From CAVSMC01 sp963728935 (GTDB lineage Bacteria; Pseudomonadota; Gammaproteobacteria; Burkholderiales; Casimicrobiaceae): a DNA stretch of 64,000 bases. Below the pieces are notes generated by a model. It had not been told where the DNA came from and did not search any database. It worked only from the letters and a program-made list of their open reading frames with translations. A program made the position numbers and the translations under genes. Below are positions 16,561 through 24,883 of the stretch, piece by piece; within the stretch, counting starts at the first letter, position 1; each line of letters starts with the position of its first letter. Location of the stretch: contig CAVSMC010000001.1 of the NCBI GenBank assembly GCA_963728935.1, forward strand, positions 3,534,001-3,598,000. Direction: 5' to 3'.

Positions 16561-17316
16561 TCATGGCGCCAGCGGCTGATCGGCGCCGAGGGGCATTCTG
16601 TCGGCATCCCAGCCCAGTTCGCGACGGGCCTTGTCGGACGTTACCTCGGGGTTCGGCCCCACGATGTTGAAGATGCCCGTTCTACCCAGTTCCACGGCGA
16701 GCACTGCTGCCCAGGCTGCAGCGTCAACGTGCAAGGCCAACGGCTTGTCGTTCGCGTCGATGCTCCCGGTGCCCGGGCCGTAAATCTGCCCATAGCGCAA
16801 CACCGTGCCTCGAAGCGAAGGTGTATTGAGCACGGCCTTTTCGAGGGCAACGATGCCGCGAACACTTACGGCCCGCAGACCCTGTGCCCCTTCGTCCAGC
16901 GGCGACTCCTCGGTGTGTGGTGGATTCCCGGGGGCGTATGCCCAAGCGATGCTCTGCGCCACGATGTGGTTGGCGCCGCCAGCAACTGCGGCGGCGACAA
17001 GATTTTCTGTGCCCTCGCTCCGGATGCGCGCGTTGCGCCGAATCCCCTCTTCCATGCGATTCGCATCGAGGCCGCGTGGAAGGTCTGTGAGCTGGTGCAC
17101 AACGATGTTCGGACCCGCGCGTTGCATTGCGGCGTGCAATTCAGGCACGTCGAAAACATCGCAAATCACTGGCAATGCGCCCACGCTGGCCAGCGTGTCG
17201 GCGGCCTGCTGCGATCGGGTCATGCCGAATACTCGGTGACCTCGCGATACCAGCATCGCAACCAAGCGGGAGCCAATGGCGCCTGTTGCGCCGGCGACAA
17301 AAATGGTTTTGGTCAT
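16561..17316 (-). CDS. NAD(P)-dependent epimerase/reductase (extended SDR)
   Basis: A 251-residue Rossmann protein starting MTKTIFVAGATGAIGSRL; the dinucleotide motif GATGAIG is at residues 8-14. It lacks the classical YxxxK and has a more NmrA/atypical-SDR look (SEGTENLVAAA, then GQIYGPG). A GTG start at 17328 is possible, but the ATG at 17316 gives the family N-terminus. It is followed closely by the cupin gene. The physiological role is not evident. Confidence 0.85.
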   Translation of the reverse strand: MTKTIFVAGATGAIGSRLVAMLVSRGHRVFGMTRSQQAADTLASVGALPVICDVFDVPELHAAMQRAGPNIVVHQLTDLPRGLDANRMEEGIRRNARIRSEGTENLVAAAVAGGANHIVAQSIAWAYAPGNPPHTEESPLDEGAQGLRAVSVRGIVALEKAVLNTPSLRGTVLRYGQIYGPGTGSIDANDKPLALHVDAAAWAAVLAVELGRTGIFNIVGPNPEVTSDKARRELGWDADRMPLGADQPLAP

Positions 17317-17379
17317 GCTCGAGTGCACTTTTCGATATTAATGCGCCGTTCGACTCTCCTCGAACGACGATGACCTCCG

Positions 17380-17710
17380 TCATGCGCCGGAAATTGGGGG
17401 GAGGCAAAGCCCGAGCCCCATCTGGATAAGCGCGGCTGCGCGTTTGAAGCGAATACCGGATTGGACCAACGCTCGGGCAGCGAAGAAATTGGCGCTTGTC
17501 ATTAGCTCGTGACCAGCCTCGCGGTCGTTTGGCATGTCGGTCTTGCCTTGGCGTTCGGCGCGGAACGCCTGCAACCCGTCGCACCAATAGCCACATCATT
17601 TGCATGTCGCGTGAGTTGGACGCGCAATAGAACTGACTGAGCGCCTGAGATGGCAAAGACAAATCGCCCTGGCTTTCTCCGTCCGTGATTGCCGCTTGAA
17701 CCGGAGGCAT
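17380..17710 (-). pseudogene. Small hypothetical gene with a frameshift
   Basis: Two frames together read as one protein. MPPVQAAITDGESQGDL continues to RDMQMMWLL (from 17710), then the next frame resumes with WCDGLQAFRAERQGKTDMPN and runs to a stop at 17380. The switch is near 17585-17595. Joined, it would be about 110 residues with no recognised family. Either the gene is broken or there is a one-base error in the sequence. Confidence 0.45.
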
Positions 17711-17755
17711 GTCGTTGCTCCTACCGCGAATTCTGACGTGCACGTGCCGCACAGT

Positions 17756-18241
17756 TCAGTGTTCGGCGAGCTCCTTCGGGCGCGCGTGCTTCGCCGGCTG
17801 ATAGGTGCCCACTTCGGTTCGAAAACCGATTGCGATCCGGTTCCAGCCGTTGATCGCAACGATGGCGAGCGTCAGATCGGCCACCTCCTGCTCTGAGAAC
17901 TGCGCGCGCACCTCTCGGAAGACCTCATCGGGTGCGTGCGTCTCGGAGATGAGCGTCAGCGCTTCGGTCCAGGCCAGCGCCGCGCGCTCGCAGGGGGAAT
18001 AAAACGGCGTTTCCCGCCAGGCTTCGAGCGCGTAGAGCCGCTGCTCGGTTTCGCCTTCGGCGCGCGCGTCCTTGGAGTGCATGTCGAGGCAATAGGCGCA
18101 GCCATTGATCTGCGAGGCGCGCATCTTGATCAGGTAGAGCAGCGAGTGCTCAAGACTGCATTTCGCGAGATATGCTTCGAGGCCCAACATGGCCTGGAGC
18201 GCGCCGGGTGAAACCTTCCTGTAGTCCAGCCGTGGCTGCAT
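17756..18241 (-). CDS. Carboxymuconolactone decarboxylase / AhpD-family protein
   Basis: A 161-residue AhpD-like protein. The catalytic motif C48-A-Y-C51-x-x-x-H55 (NGCAYCLDMHSKDA) is intact, so peroxidase or thiol-disulfide activity is likely. The start at 18241 (MQPRLDYRKV) is fixed by AGGAG in the leader; the open frame continues upstream but without family-like sequence. It lies 59 bp downstream of the FAD monooxygenase gene and is probably co-transcribed with it. A protective role against peroxides or in aromatic catabolism is inferred from the family and the neighbour. Confidence 0.9.
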   Translation of the reverse strand: MQPRLDYRKVSPGALQAMLGLEAYLAKCSLEHSLLYLIKMRASQINGCAYCLDMHSKDARAEGETEQRLYALEAWRETPFYSPCERAALAWTEALTLISETHAPDEVFREVRAQFSEQEVADLTLAIVAINGWNRIAIGFRTEVGTYQPAKHARPKELAEH

Positions 18242-18300
18242 ACGAATGCTCCTTTCGGGAATGGATGATGAGTAGCCGCCACTCCCTTGCCCAAGGAAAC

Positions 18301-19458
18301 TCAGCGGACATTGATCTCGGCGAGATTGCGAGCAATGGCAGCGCGGATGGGCGGGAGGTGGCCCATGAAGGCGACGGCGGCATTGCGCAGCGATTGACCG
18401 ATCGGCGATTTCATCGTTGCCACACGGGTTATCCGATCCGTCAGCGCAACCACATCCACCGCGATCCGATGGCGAGCCTCCGCCCATCGATCGATACGCG
18501 CTTCATCGCCGTCGCGCAGCGTCTCCGTCAGGGCATGAGCAAGCGAAACTGCATCCTGGATACCGGTGTTCATTCCTTGTCCGCCGGCGGGGCTGTGGAC
18601 ATGAGCCGCATCACCGCACAACAGCACACGTCCCTTGCGAGGACTGCGCGCGACCCGATGGTGAATGCGAAAGCGCGAGCTCCAAGCGAGATCGCGAATG
18701 CGGGCGCGCTTCGTTTCTGGCCCGCGGGAATCGAGCAGCGCCTGGACGTAGTCGAGAGAAGGGTGCTCGGGCGCTGCGTCGTCCGTCGCGACGATGCGGA
18801 AGTGGTCATCGGGTAACGGGGCAACGACCGCCAGCCCTTTCGGAGAGTAGAAGAGCGTGACCTCTTCGCGGCTCAACGGCCAGTCCATGTGAACGTCGGC
18901 CAGGACAAAGCCTTGCTCGTACGCCGCGCCCTCGAACGGAATTTCCGTCTGCTCCCGGACCCGGCTGTGCATACCGTCGCATCCGATGAGCCACCGGCTT
19001 CGGACGCTTCGTCGCTGTCCGTTGGCTCCGAGCGTTGCGACAATATTTGTCCCGTCGATGTCGAACCCAGTCAACTCCGTAGGCCGTTCCACATTGCCGC
19101 CCAGGTCTTGAAACCTGGCAAGTAGCAGACGCTCGGTGCGGTCCTGCGGATACATCAACGTGAACGGGTAGGGGCTGTCGATTTCGGCGAAATCGATGGT
19201 GAGAAGCGGCCGATCGCGGTCGCGAATCCGGAAGATGGGAACCTTCACGCCTTCCTGCAGCAACCGTTCTGTAACGCCCAGACGCTCGAGCACCTCGAGG
19301 GTGCGCGCATGAATGACGCACGCCCGCGAGGTATTGGCGCCCGCGGCCTGCTTGTCGACGATCAGTGCCGATACGCCCGATCGCTTAAGTTCGGCGGCCA
19401 ATGCCAGGCCGCTCGGCCCGGCACCGACGATCAGCAAGTCCACTTCGGATCCGTCCAT
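18301..19458 (-). CDS. FAD-dependent aromatic monooxygenase (PheA/TfdB family)
   Basis: A 385-residue flavin monooxygenase. It has the N-terminal FAD motif DLLIVGAGPSGLALA, the DG motif (LIGCDGMHSRVR) near residue 160 and the GD motif (VLLCGDAAHVHSPAGGQGMN) near 280. The C-terminal thioredoxin-like domain of larger phenol hydroxylases is absent. It should hydroxylate an aromatic or polyketide-like substrate with NAD(P)H and O2. The ATG at 19458 has GGGGGTG upstream; a GTG two codons earlier is less likely. Downstream is the AhpD-family gene. Confidence 0.92.
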   Translation of the reverse strand: MDGSEVDLLIVGAGPSGLALAAELKRSGVSALIVDKQAAGANTSRACVIHARTLEVLERLGVTERLLQEGVKVPIFRIRDRDRPLLTIDFAEIDSPYPFTLMYPQDRTERLLLARFQDLGGNVERPTELTGFDIDGTNIVATLGANGQRRSVRSRWLIGCDGMHSRVREQTEIPFEGAAYEQGFVLADVHMDWPLSREEVTLFYSPKGLAVVAPLPDDHFRIVATDDAAPEHPSLDYVQALLDSRGPETKRARIRDLAWSSRFRIHHRVARSPRKGRVLLCGDAAHVHSPAGGQGMNTGIQDAVSLAHALTETLRDGDEARIDRWAEARHRIAVDVVALTDRITRVATMKSPIGQSLRNAAVAFMGHLPPIRAAIARNLAEINVR

Positions 19459-19734
19459 GATCACCCCCGAACGACGGGTTCATTTGTCGCAAAGGCGTTG
19501 TCCCATGTTTTCGATTGCATCTAACACCGACGCGAGAAGCCAAGGCGCTTCCCTTACCTCTCCTTTAGGCGAAAACTTCGGATTGCGGGGCGGACCCCTG
19601 GCCACACGGCCAGCGTGGGTTTCGGGGGACATCACACCTCGCACCGAACGACGCGCTGCCCTTCCGACGACGCGTAACCTTTCGATCGAAGCGCCGGTCA
19701 AGAGTTCGGGCGTCCTCGTTCTTGATCCCGCCAG

Positions 19735-19845
19735 GCTAATGCAGGCGGAAGGTCGCGTGGCAGGCGACGCACTGCTGAATGACGGGTTGAACGTCGTTGC
19801 TTGCGGTCGCGCCCTGCGCCTCGACCACGAAGCGACCAGGAGCTT
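19735..19845 (-). pseudogene. C-terminal fragment of a c-type cytochrome
   Basis: In one minus-strand frame the sequence FVVEAQGATASNDVQPVIQQ runs into CVACHATFRLH and a stop. CVACH is a haem c-binding CxxCH motif, placed close to the C-terminus as in cytochrome c' proteins. The frame is closed by a stop a few codons upstream, so only a remnant remains. The rest of 19459-20423 shows no gene. Confidence 0.4.
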
Positions 19846-20423
19846 AGTTGATGGTCTCTGGTGTCGTCATCGGTCCCGCATCGCATGACGACGCAAACCT
19901 TCATTGTGTGATATTGCCGGCGAGACCAAACTAAGCTTCTTGCGGTGATCGGGAGTCAGCGAGGCCAGCCAAATCGAAAGAAGGCGAAGCCATTCGGATC
20001 GGCGATGACTTCGATTCCGACGATTTTCGCGTCGTCGATGGTGAAACCGAGAACAACGGCGGGCGCGCCCTCTCGAAACCATGCCAGCGACGGCTCCATT
20101 CACAAGTCTGGGCGCGTCGATTTGCTGGTGCTTGCGTGTTAGCCCGCATGCATTTGCAAGACGAAAATGAACGGCTGCTTCCCCACCGGCGAACGTCGGC
20201 TAAGGGCCAACTCGTGGGTCGGAAGCGGTCGTGCCGAATTCTTTCGCACGAAGCAACCATAGTAGGCGGCACAACTCGCAACCGAATACGCATTCGGTTG
20301 CCAGTCGTTCGAGCAAACGGCGCATGGCGCTCGGGACGCTTGTGCAGTGGCTCGCAGCGAGCGCGGCGTCGGCGGCGTACGTTGCAGTCGGCGCGCGTGG
20401 TGTTCGATGCTGGTGCGTGTCGA

Positions 20424-20840
20424 TCAGTAGGCGTTCCGGGCGATCCCCAGCGCTTCGACGATACGGTCCCGCTCGAAACTGGTGGCCCACGAGGTGCCCA
20501 CGTTAAGCAACCCGGGTGGCGTAATGTTCGGCTTCGCTAACTTAACCGCGGCAAGCTTTAGTTTCACGTCGAGCTGCTTTGCACGTTCGATTTCCCAATT
20601 CATCCAGTCGCTCGCATGCGACTTGGCACCCACGAGGACCAGGAGATGCGTGGCTGTCTTCATCATCGTCGTGAGTGCCGCCTTAATCCGCCCAGCGTCC
20701 GTGCTGTCGATCGGTACGTTCGGGCCTCGACTATCGAATTCGAAGTCGAAGTCCGGATTCGCGGTCCACGCTTGAAGTAGGCGCTTGTAATGCGCATCTT
20801 CAGAGTGATCGTAGCTGACGAATACTCTTGTCTTGGCCAT
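20424..20840 (-). CDS. TIR-like domain protein (MTH538/ThsB-type)
   Basis: A 138-residue single-domain protein. It opens with TRVFVSYDHSEDAHYKRLLQ, the first strand and loop of a TIR-like fold. It continues with a hydrophobic strand THLLVLVGAKSHAS and the WMNWEIERA segment, whose Glu is the expected NADase or cyclase residue. It ends after a helix (FERDRIVEALGIA). This compact form resembles the MTH538/DUF1863 group that includes ThsB of Thoeris. No ThsA-like effector gene (SIR2 plus SLOG) is visible nearby, so a complete Thoeris system is not claimed. AAGGTGG upstream of the ATG is a usable ribosome binding site. Confidence 0.8.
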   Translation of the reverse strand: MAKTRVFVSYDHSEDAHYKRLLQAWTANPDFDFEFDSRGPNVPIDSTDAGRIKAALTTMMKTATHLLVLVGAKSHASDWMNWEIERAKQLDVKLKLAAVKLAKPNITPPGLLNVGTSWATSFERDRIVEALGIARNAY

Positions 20841-20908
20841 AACCGAACCACCTTTTCTCTGGCAGAGCGGTTGACGCTGCCACTGCTACAAACATGCGCG
20901 CGCTCTGA

Positions 20909-21562
20909 TTATGTCCACACGCGAGCACCGAATTCGTCAAGCAACGCCTTCAATCGCGAATTCCAAGAGACTTGCCTCGCACGTGTCGTACGCGGAGTAC
21001 GAGAGAAAGATCTGTGGCGATACTCACGCACGGCCCGTGTGGCGTGCCGCTGATCGCGCAGGTCCTTCGCACCCTCGCGCGCCGTGCTGCGGCTGCGATT
21101 CGCGTCGGCCTTGATTACGCTGGCATCAACAGCAAAGCCTTCGCCACCGACCAATCCCTCCTTCATGCATCGGTCGACCACACCCTCGAATACGTGGCGA
21201 AACGCGGCGCTCTCACGGAAACGACCGTGACGGTTCTTCGAGAAGGTCGAATGGTCCGGGACTGCGTCCTCCAGGCCAAGACGACAGAACCAGCGATAGG
21301 CCAGATTGAGATGGACCTCTTCGCATAGTCGCCGCTCGGAGCGAATGCCAAAGCTGTAACCCACGATCAGCATCCGCACCATCAACTCAGGATCGATCGA
21401 CGGCCGCCCGGTATGGCTGTAGAACGGTACGAGGTGATGCCTCAGCTCGCTGAGGTCTAGGCAACGATCGATGCCCCGCAGCAGGTGATCCGCCGGAACA
21501 TGATCGTCGAGCTTGAATGAGTAGAACAACGGCTTCCGCCCGCCCGTTCGTTGCCCCATCAT
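20909..21562 (-). pseudogene. Truncated IS5/IS1182-type transposase
   Basis: The frame starts MMGQRTGGRKPLFYSFKLDD and carries the N-terminal DUF772-like part (GRPSIDPELMVRMLIVGYSF, ERRLCEEV, HSTFSKNR) and the first catalytic Asp region (FAVDASVIKADANR). After about 21000 the sequence (SFSRTPRTTRARQ) is no longer transposase-like and the rest of the DDE domain is missing. It is a decayed insertion between the two TIR genes. Confidence 0.8.
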
Positions 21563-22051
21563 CGCCGCGCTTCCCTCTAAAATGCCTTGCTTTCACCATA
21601 GCCACGAGGCGCGCACTTTCAAGGCAGTTTTTCAACAGCATTGGCCGATGGCTGCCTGATCATCGAGGGTCGCGGTCCAACCCTGAAGAGTCCTTCGAAC
21701 TTCGGGAAAGCCGATGTTCGTCGGCGGGTAAGCGGACACTCACGACGTCCAATCGACGATCGCCCATGCGCGACGGGGCTCGTGCCTGCCCCGCTGGCCT
21801 GCCCGCGCGAGCCACCGTGGCGGCGGAGCGCACCCGAAAATACGACTACAAACGTGCGGAGCGGCCCATTGCCGCTGAAAATCGAGGTTTGACCCGCACC
21901 ACTGCCCGGACCGGTCGCAGACTCGCGCGTTTGAAGTGGCTATGCTTATCATCCTGACGATGGTCGGGACCTTGCCATCCGGCGCCTACCGTAACATGCT
22001 ACTCACTATGGTCAAGTACTGATAACCGCTGTATAGCCAACGAGACTGAAA
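21563..22051. other. Gene-free stretch upstream of the second TIR gene
   Basis: No coding frame is supported. The segment 21838-21905 (CGACTACAAACGTGCGGAGC, then GCCCATTGCCGCTGAAAATC) resembles 32641-32708, suggesting a shared decayed intergenic repeat. AT-rich sequence at 21990-22050 may carry the promoter for the TIR gene. Confidence 0.35.
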
Positions 22052-22639
22052 ATGCCGTACGTCCACGATGTGTTCATCAGCTACAAGCGCGATCCCATCC
22101 AGGATGAATGGCTGGCGACCCACTTCATCCCTCTGTTCTTGCACTCCGTTCGTCAGGCAGTTGCGGCTGAATGCCGGCGTGCCCCAGGAGGCATATTCTT
22201 CGATCAGACCGAACTTTCCAGCGAGGCAAGGAGGTTCGATCAGGGGGGAATTGAACCCGGCCAAGTCTGGCGCGATGCGCTTGCGAACGCTATCCAAGTT
22301 TCGCGTTGCATGGTCGCGCTCTGGTCGCCGCTCTATTTCTATTCCGAGTGGTGTTTGATCGAGTGGCACAGTTTCCGCGAACGAAGTGTCGCGACTGGTC
22401 GACCTGTAGTCGTCCCGATTTCAGTACACGATGGCGAAGCCTTCCCGTTGGATGCCCAAGCTATTCAGGGGCCCGACTTCTCTGACTACGTCATCATAGG
22501 GGCGGGCTTCAAGGAAACGAAACTCTATCCAGAATTCCAGAGGGCGATCCGCACGTTTGCGACGGCGGTTGCGAGGTGCGTTCGGCAGGCACCCGAATTC
22601 GACATTTCCGATTGCAAACGGCGCGGTGGTCCCGCCTGA
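22052..22639 (+). CDS. TIR-domain protein
   Basis: A 195-residue TIR protein. It begins MPYVHDVFISYKRDPIQDEW, the box-1 strand. It has FFDQTELSS as the box-2-like region, SRCMVALWSPLYFYSEWC as the strand and helix with the conserved SxxYxxSxWC form, and IEW with the likely catalytic Glu. It ends with a helix and a short polar tail. Bacterial TIR proteins act as NAD+ hydrolases or signal-making enzymes in immune systems. It is followed 24 bp later by the KGGVGR-type ATPase gene in the same direction, so they form an operon that the insertion sequence has broken. Confidence 0.85.
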   Translation: MPYVHDVFISYKRDPIQDEWLATHFIPLFLHSVRQAVAAECRRAPGGIFFDQTELSSEARRFDQGGIEPGQVWRDALANAIQVSRCMVALWSPLYFYSEWCLIEWHSFRERSVATGRPVVVPISVHDGEAFPLDAQAIQGPDFSDYVIIGAGFKETKLYPEFQRAIRTFATAVARCVRQAPEFDISDCKRRGGPA

Positions 22640-22663
22640 ACCGGACATCCCTCAAAAACGTCT

Positions 22664-22941
22664 GTGAACGCAAATCAACAACCTTCGGATACCGGAGCAT
22701 CTGCTGATCAGAAGCGGGGGCTCATCTATACGTTCTACTCGTTCAAAGGGGGAGTGGGCCGTTCGATGACACTGGCCAACGTCGCGGCACTGCTCGCCCG
22801 GTGGGGTCAGCGGGTACTCATCATTGACTGGGACCTCGAGGCGCCAGGGATCGAAAAGTTTTTCGAACGGGGATTGATCGGTTCTCGTCGCGCCACCTCA
22901 GGGTTGGTCGAACTAATGGCGACGTATGATGCCGCGCCACT
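22664..22941 (+). pseudogene. KGGVGR-type MinD/ParA-like ATPase, cut off by an insertion sequence
   Basis: The GTG-initiated frame encodes the first 93 residues of a deviant-Walker ATPase. TFYSFKGGVGRSMTLANVA gives a P-loop in which the usual KT is RS (K28 to S34), and VLIIDWDLEAPG gives the A' Asp. A 1,231-bp IS begins at 22942, after which the frame runs into IS sequence and stops at 23014. The remainder of the ATPase is not found beyond the IS; the DNA there is an IS5 fragment, so the 3' part was deleted. This KGGVGR variant is known from TIR-linked and other conflict systems. As it stands the gene is inactive. Confidence 0.8.
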
Positions 22942-24172
22942 GTGCTCCGCAATAATTCGCGCCGCCGATGCTTTGTTGTCCAAGCCCCGCCAACGCGGGT
23001 CGACTCTGGCATGATGAGCACATGCTGCAGCTGGCGCGCGCGATCGTCGGGGTAACCCCCGGACCTCCTGAGACTGGTCGTCTCGTTCTTGCGCTCGTCC
23101 GGCGCGATCCGAGCTGAGAATCTAATTCTGCGTAGACAGCTAGCGCGGTATCTCGAGCGCGGCATCAAACCCAGGCGCGTGGACTACGCGACTCGCATCA
23201 GCCTGGCGCTGTTCTCCAGGCTCTTCGATTGGCGCGATGCGGTCGTCATCGTCAGGCCGTCGACCATCGTTCGATGGCATCGATTGGGCTGGCGGATCTT
23301 CTGGCGCTGGAAGTGCAGGGCGGGCCGGCCACCGATTCCGTTGGAACTGCGCAGGCTGATTCGGCGGATGGCCGCCGAGAATGCTTTGTGGGGCGAGGAG
23401 AGGATTGCCAATGAGCTGTTGGTCAAGCTCGGGATCCGGGTCTCTCCGCGAACGGTTGGCAAGTACATGCCGAAGCGACCGCCAGGCCAGCCGCGAGGTG
23501 ATCAGCGCTGGTCCACCTTCCTGAAGAACCAAGCGAGCGCGATCCTTGCATGTGACTTCTTCGTCGCCGTCACTGCGACGTTTCGGCTGTTGTACGTGTT
23601 CGTGGTGATCGAGCACAGCACCCGTCGCCTGGCACACATCAATGTGACAACGAACCCGAACGCGGAGTGGACTCTGCAGCAGTTGCGGGAGGTCCTCGGG
23701 AATGGAGGAGGGCATCGCTATCTAATCCATGATCGAGATCGGATCTTTGCCGAGCGCCTCGACGATTCGATCGAAGCTCTGGGAGTCGAAGTGTTGCGAT
23801 CACCCGTTGCAAGTCCCAAGGCGAACGCCATCTGCGAGCGCGTGATCGGGACGGCGCGGCGGGAATGCCTGGATTGGCTAATTCCGATGTCCGAAGCGCA
23901 TCTACGTGCGATTCTCAAATGTTGGGTGACGCATTACAACGGCGGACGTCCTCACAGCGCGCTGGGACCTGGTGTACCGGATCCACCGGAAAACGAAGCG
24001 GTCGTCGCGAAGCTGGCAACCCGCCATCGGTTGGCGGCGGGTGCGCTCGTCCTTGTGAAATCCATCCTTGGTGGCTTGCATCACGAATACTCGCTTGCCG
24101 CCGCGCCAGTAAGCGCGTAAGGCTCGGCATGAAGCTATCGAGTAATGTCCATCTGAATATTTGCGGATGACA
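22942..24172 (+). mobile_element. 1,231-bp insertion sequence, copy 1
   Basis: Boundaries come from comparison with the copy at 29203-30433; the two are identical as far as I can read except one base (C at 23960, T at 30221). The ends are imperfect inverted repeats: GTGCTCCGCAATAATTC on the left and, read inward from the right, TGTCATCCGCAAATATTC. No target duplication is seen: left flank GCGCCACT, right flank GTTCTACT. It encodes one rve-type transposase. It interrupts the KGGVGR ATPase. Confidence 0.9.
23089..24120 (+). CDS. DDE (rve integrase core) transposase, copy 1
   Basis: A 343-residue transposase with an N-terminal HTH region (SPRTVGKYMPKR) and an rve catalytic core. The three acidic residues are in ILACDFFVAV, IHDRDRIF and NAICERVIG. 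After the core comes HYNGGRPHSALGPG, a typical end of IS3/IS481-like transposases. The exact family is not certain from reading alone. The frame begins at a TTG at 23089; an upstream start with frameshifting cannot be excluded. It differs from copy 2 by one residue (Ala versus Val in PHSALG). Confidence 0.88.
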   Translation: MRSSGAIRAENLILRRQLARYLERGIKPRRVDYATRISLALFSRLFDWRDAVVIVRPSTIVRWHRLGWRIFWRWKCRAGRPPIPLELRRLIRRMAAENALWGEERIANELLVKLGIRVSPRTVGKYMPKRPPGQPRGDQRWSTFLKNQASAILACDFFVAVTATFRLLYVFVVIEHSTRRLAHINVTTNPNAEWTLQQLREVLGNGGGHRYLIHDRDRIFAERLDDSIEALGVEVLRSPVASPKANAICERVIGTARRECLDWLIPMSEAHLRAILKCWVTHYNGGRPHSALGPGVPDPPENEAVVAKLATRHRLAAGALVLVKSILGGLHHEYSLAAAPVSA

Positions 24173-24404
24173 GTTCTACTCCATTCGCACCGAGCACCAG
24201 TTGTGCGAGCAACTGCGCTACAATCTGCTGTTTCGCTGGTTCGTTGGATTGGCCCTTGATGATGCGATCTGGGATCACTCGGTGTCTTCCAAGAATCGCG
24301 ACCGCTTGCTGGCCCATCAGGTGGTGGAGGGCTTCTTCGCCGAGGTGATGCGCCTGGCCGACGCGCGGGGCCTGCTGTCGAAGGAACATTTTTCGGTAGG
24401 CGTG
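24173..24404 (+). pseudogene. Fragment of an IS5-type transposase
   Basis: The plus frame reads FYSIRTEHQLCEQLRYNLLF, then LALDDAIWDHSVSSKNRDR and LLSKEHFSV, matching the segment of IS5-family transposases before the first catalytic Asp. Both ends are missing. It abuts the right end of IS copy 1 directly, so it is the right-hand partner of an earlier rearrangement. Confidence 0.75.
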
Positions 24405-24883
24405 GCAATTGGATCGTCTGGCTAATGCGCGGTGCTGGCCGATCGTCAACGAAGCTGAGTATAACCAAATCGGTTCAAACGCGTTGCTCACCGACGAAAA
24501 TAACCCGCTCTCCATATCAGCCGAGATGATATATCCGCGGTGTGCCGTAACGGCGAAACTGACACCGACCGCTATACCTACTGGGGCAGTATAAGTGCAA
24601 CTGCATTATAGGGCGCGTCGCGGCAGCCATCGTCGAGCCTCGCTCGACAGCACCCTGATCGCATCGAATGTTTCAGCATGCCGATCGAGGCAGGTGATTG
24701 TTTGGTTTGCCTCTTGGACCCTGAACTCCCGCCTTGCTGCACTGCAGCGTGTCCAGCGGGCAGGCCTAGTGCTTCGAGGGGTCAGAGTGTTCCGTCCCGT
24801 CGCCCACGCAGGTGGGTCCTTGGTGGAAGCGGGGTCGTCCGGCATAATCAGTCGAACGCCATTCCTCGGTTGAATCTTGCTCG
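24405..24883. other. Gene-free stretch before the PLP enzyme
   Basis: No reliable coding sequence. Short pieces such as SLDSTLIASN in one frame may be further decayed transposase. The promoter of the PLP-enzyme gene should lie near 24800-24880, but no clear -35/-10 pair stands out. Confidence 0.3.

Noticed and set aside
16090..17373. 427-codon plus-strand frame
   Set aside because: Runs antisense to the cupin and NAD(P)-reductase genes, both of which have clear motifs and ribosome binding sites.
20424..22639. A complete Thoeris system
   Set aside because: Two TIR genes are present but no ThsA-type SIR2/SLOG effector can be seen in the window.
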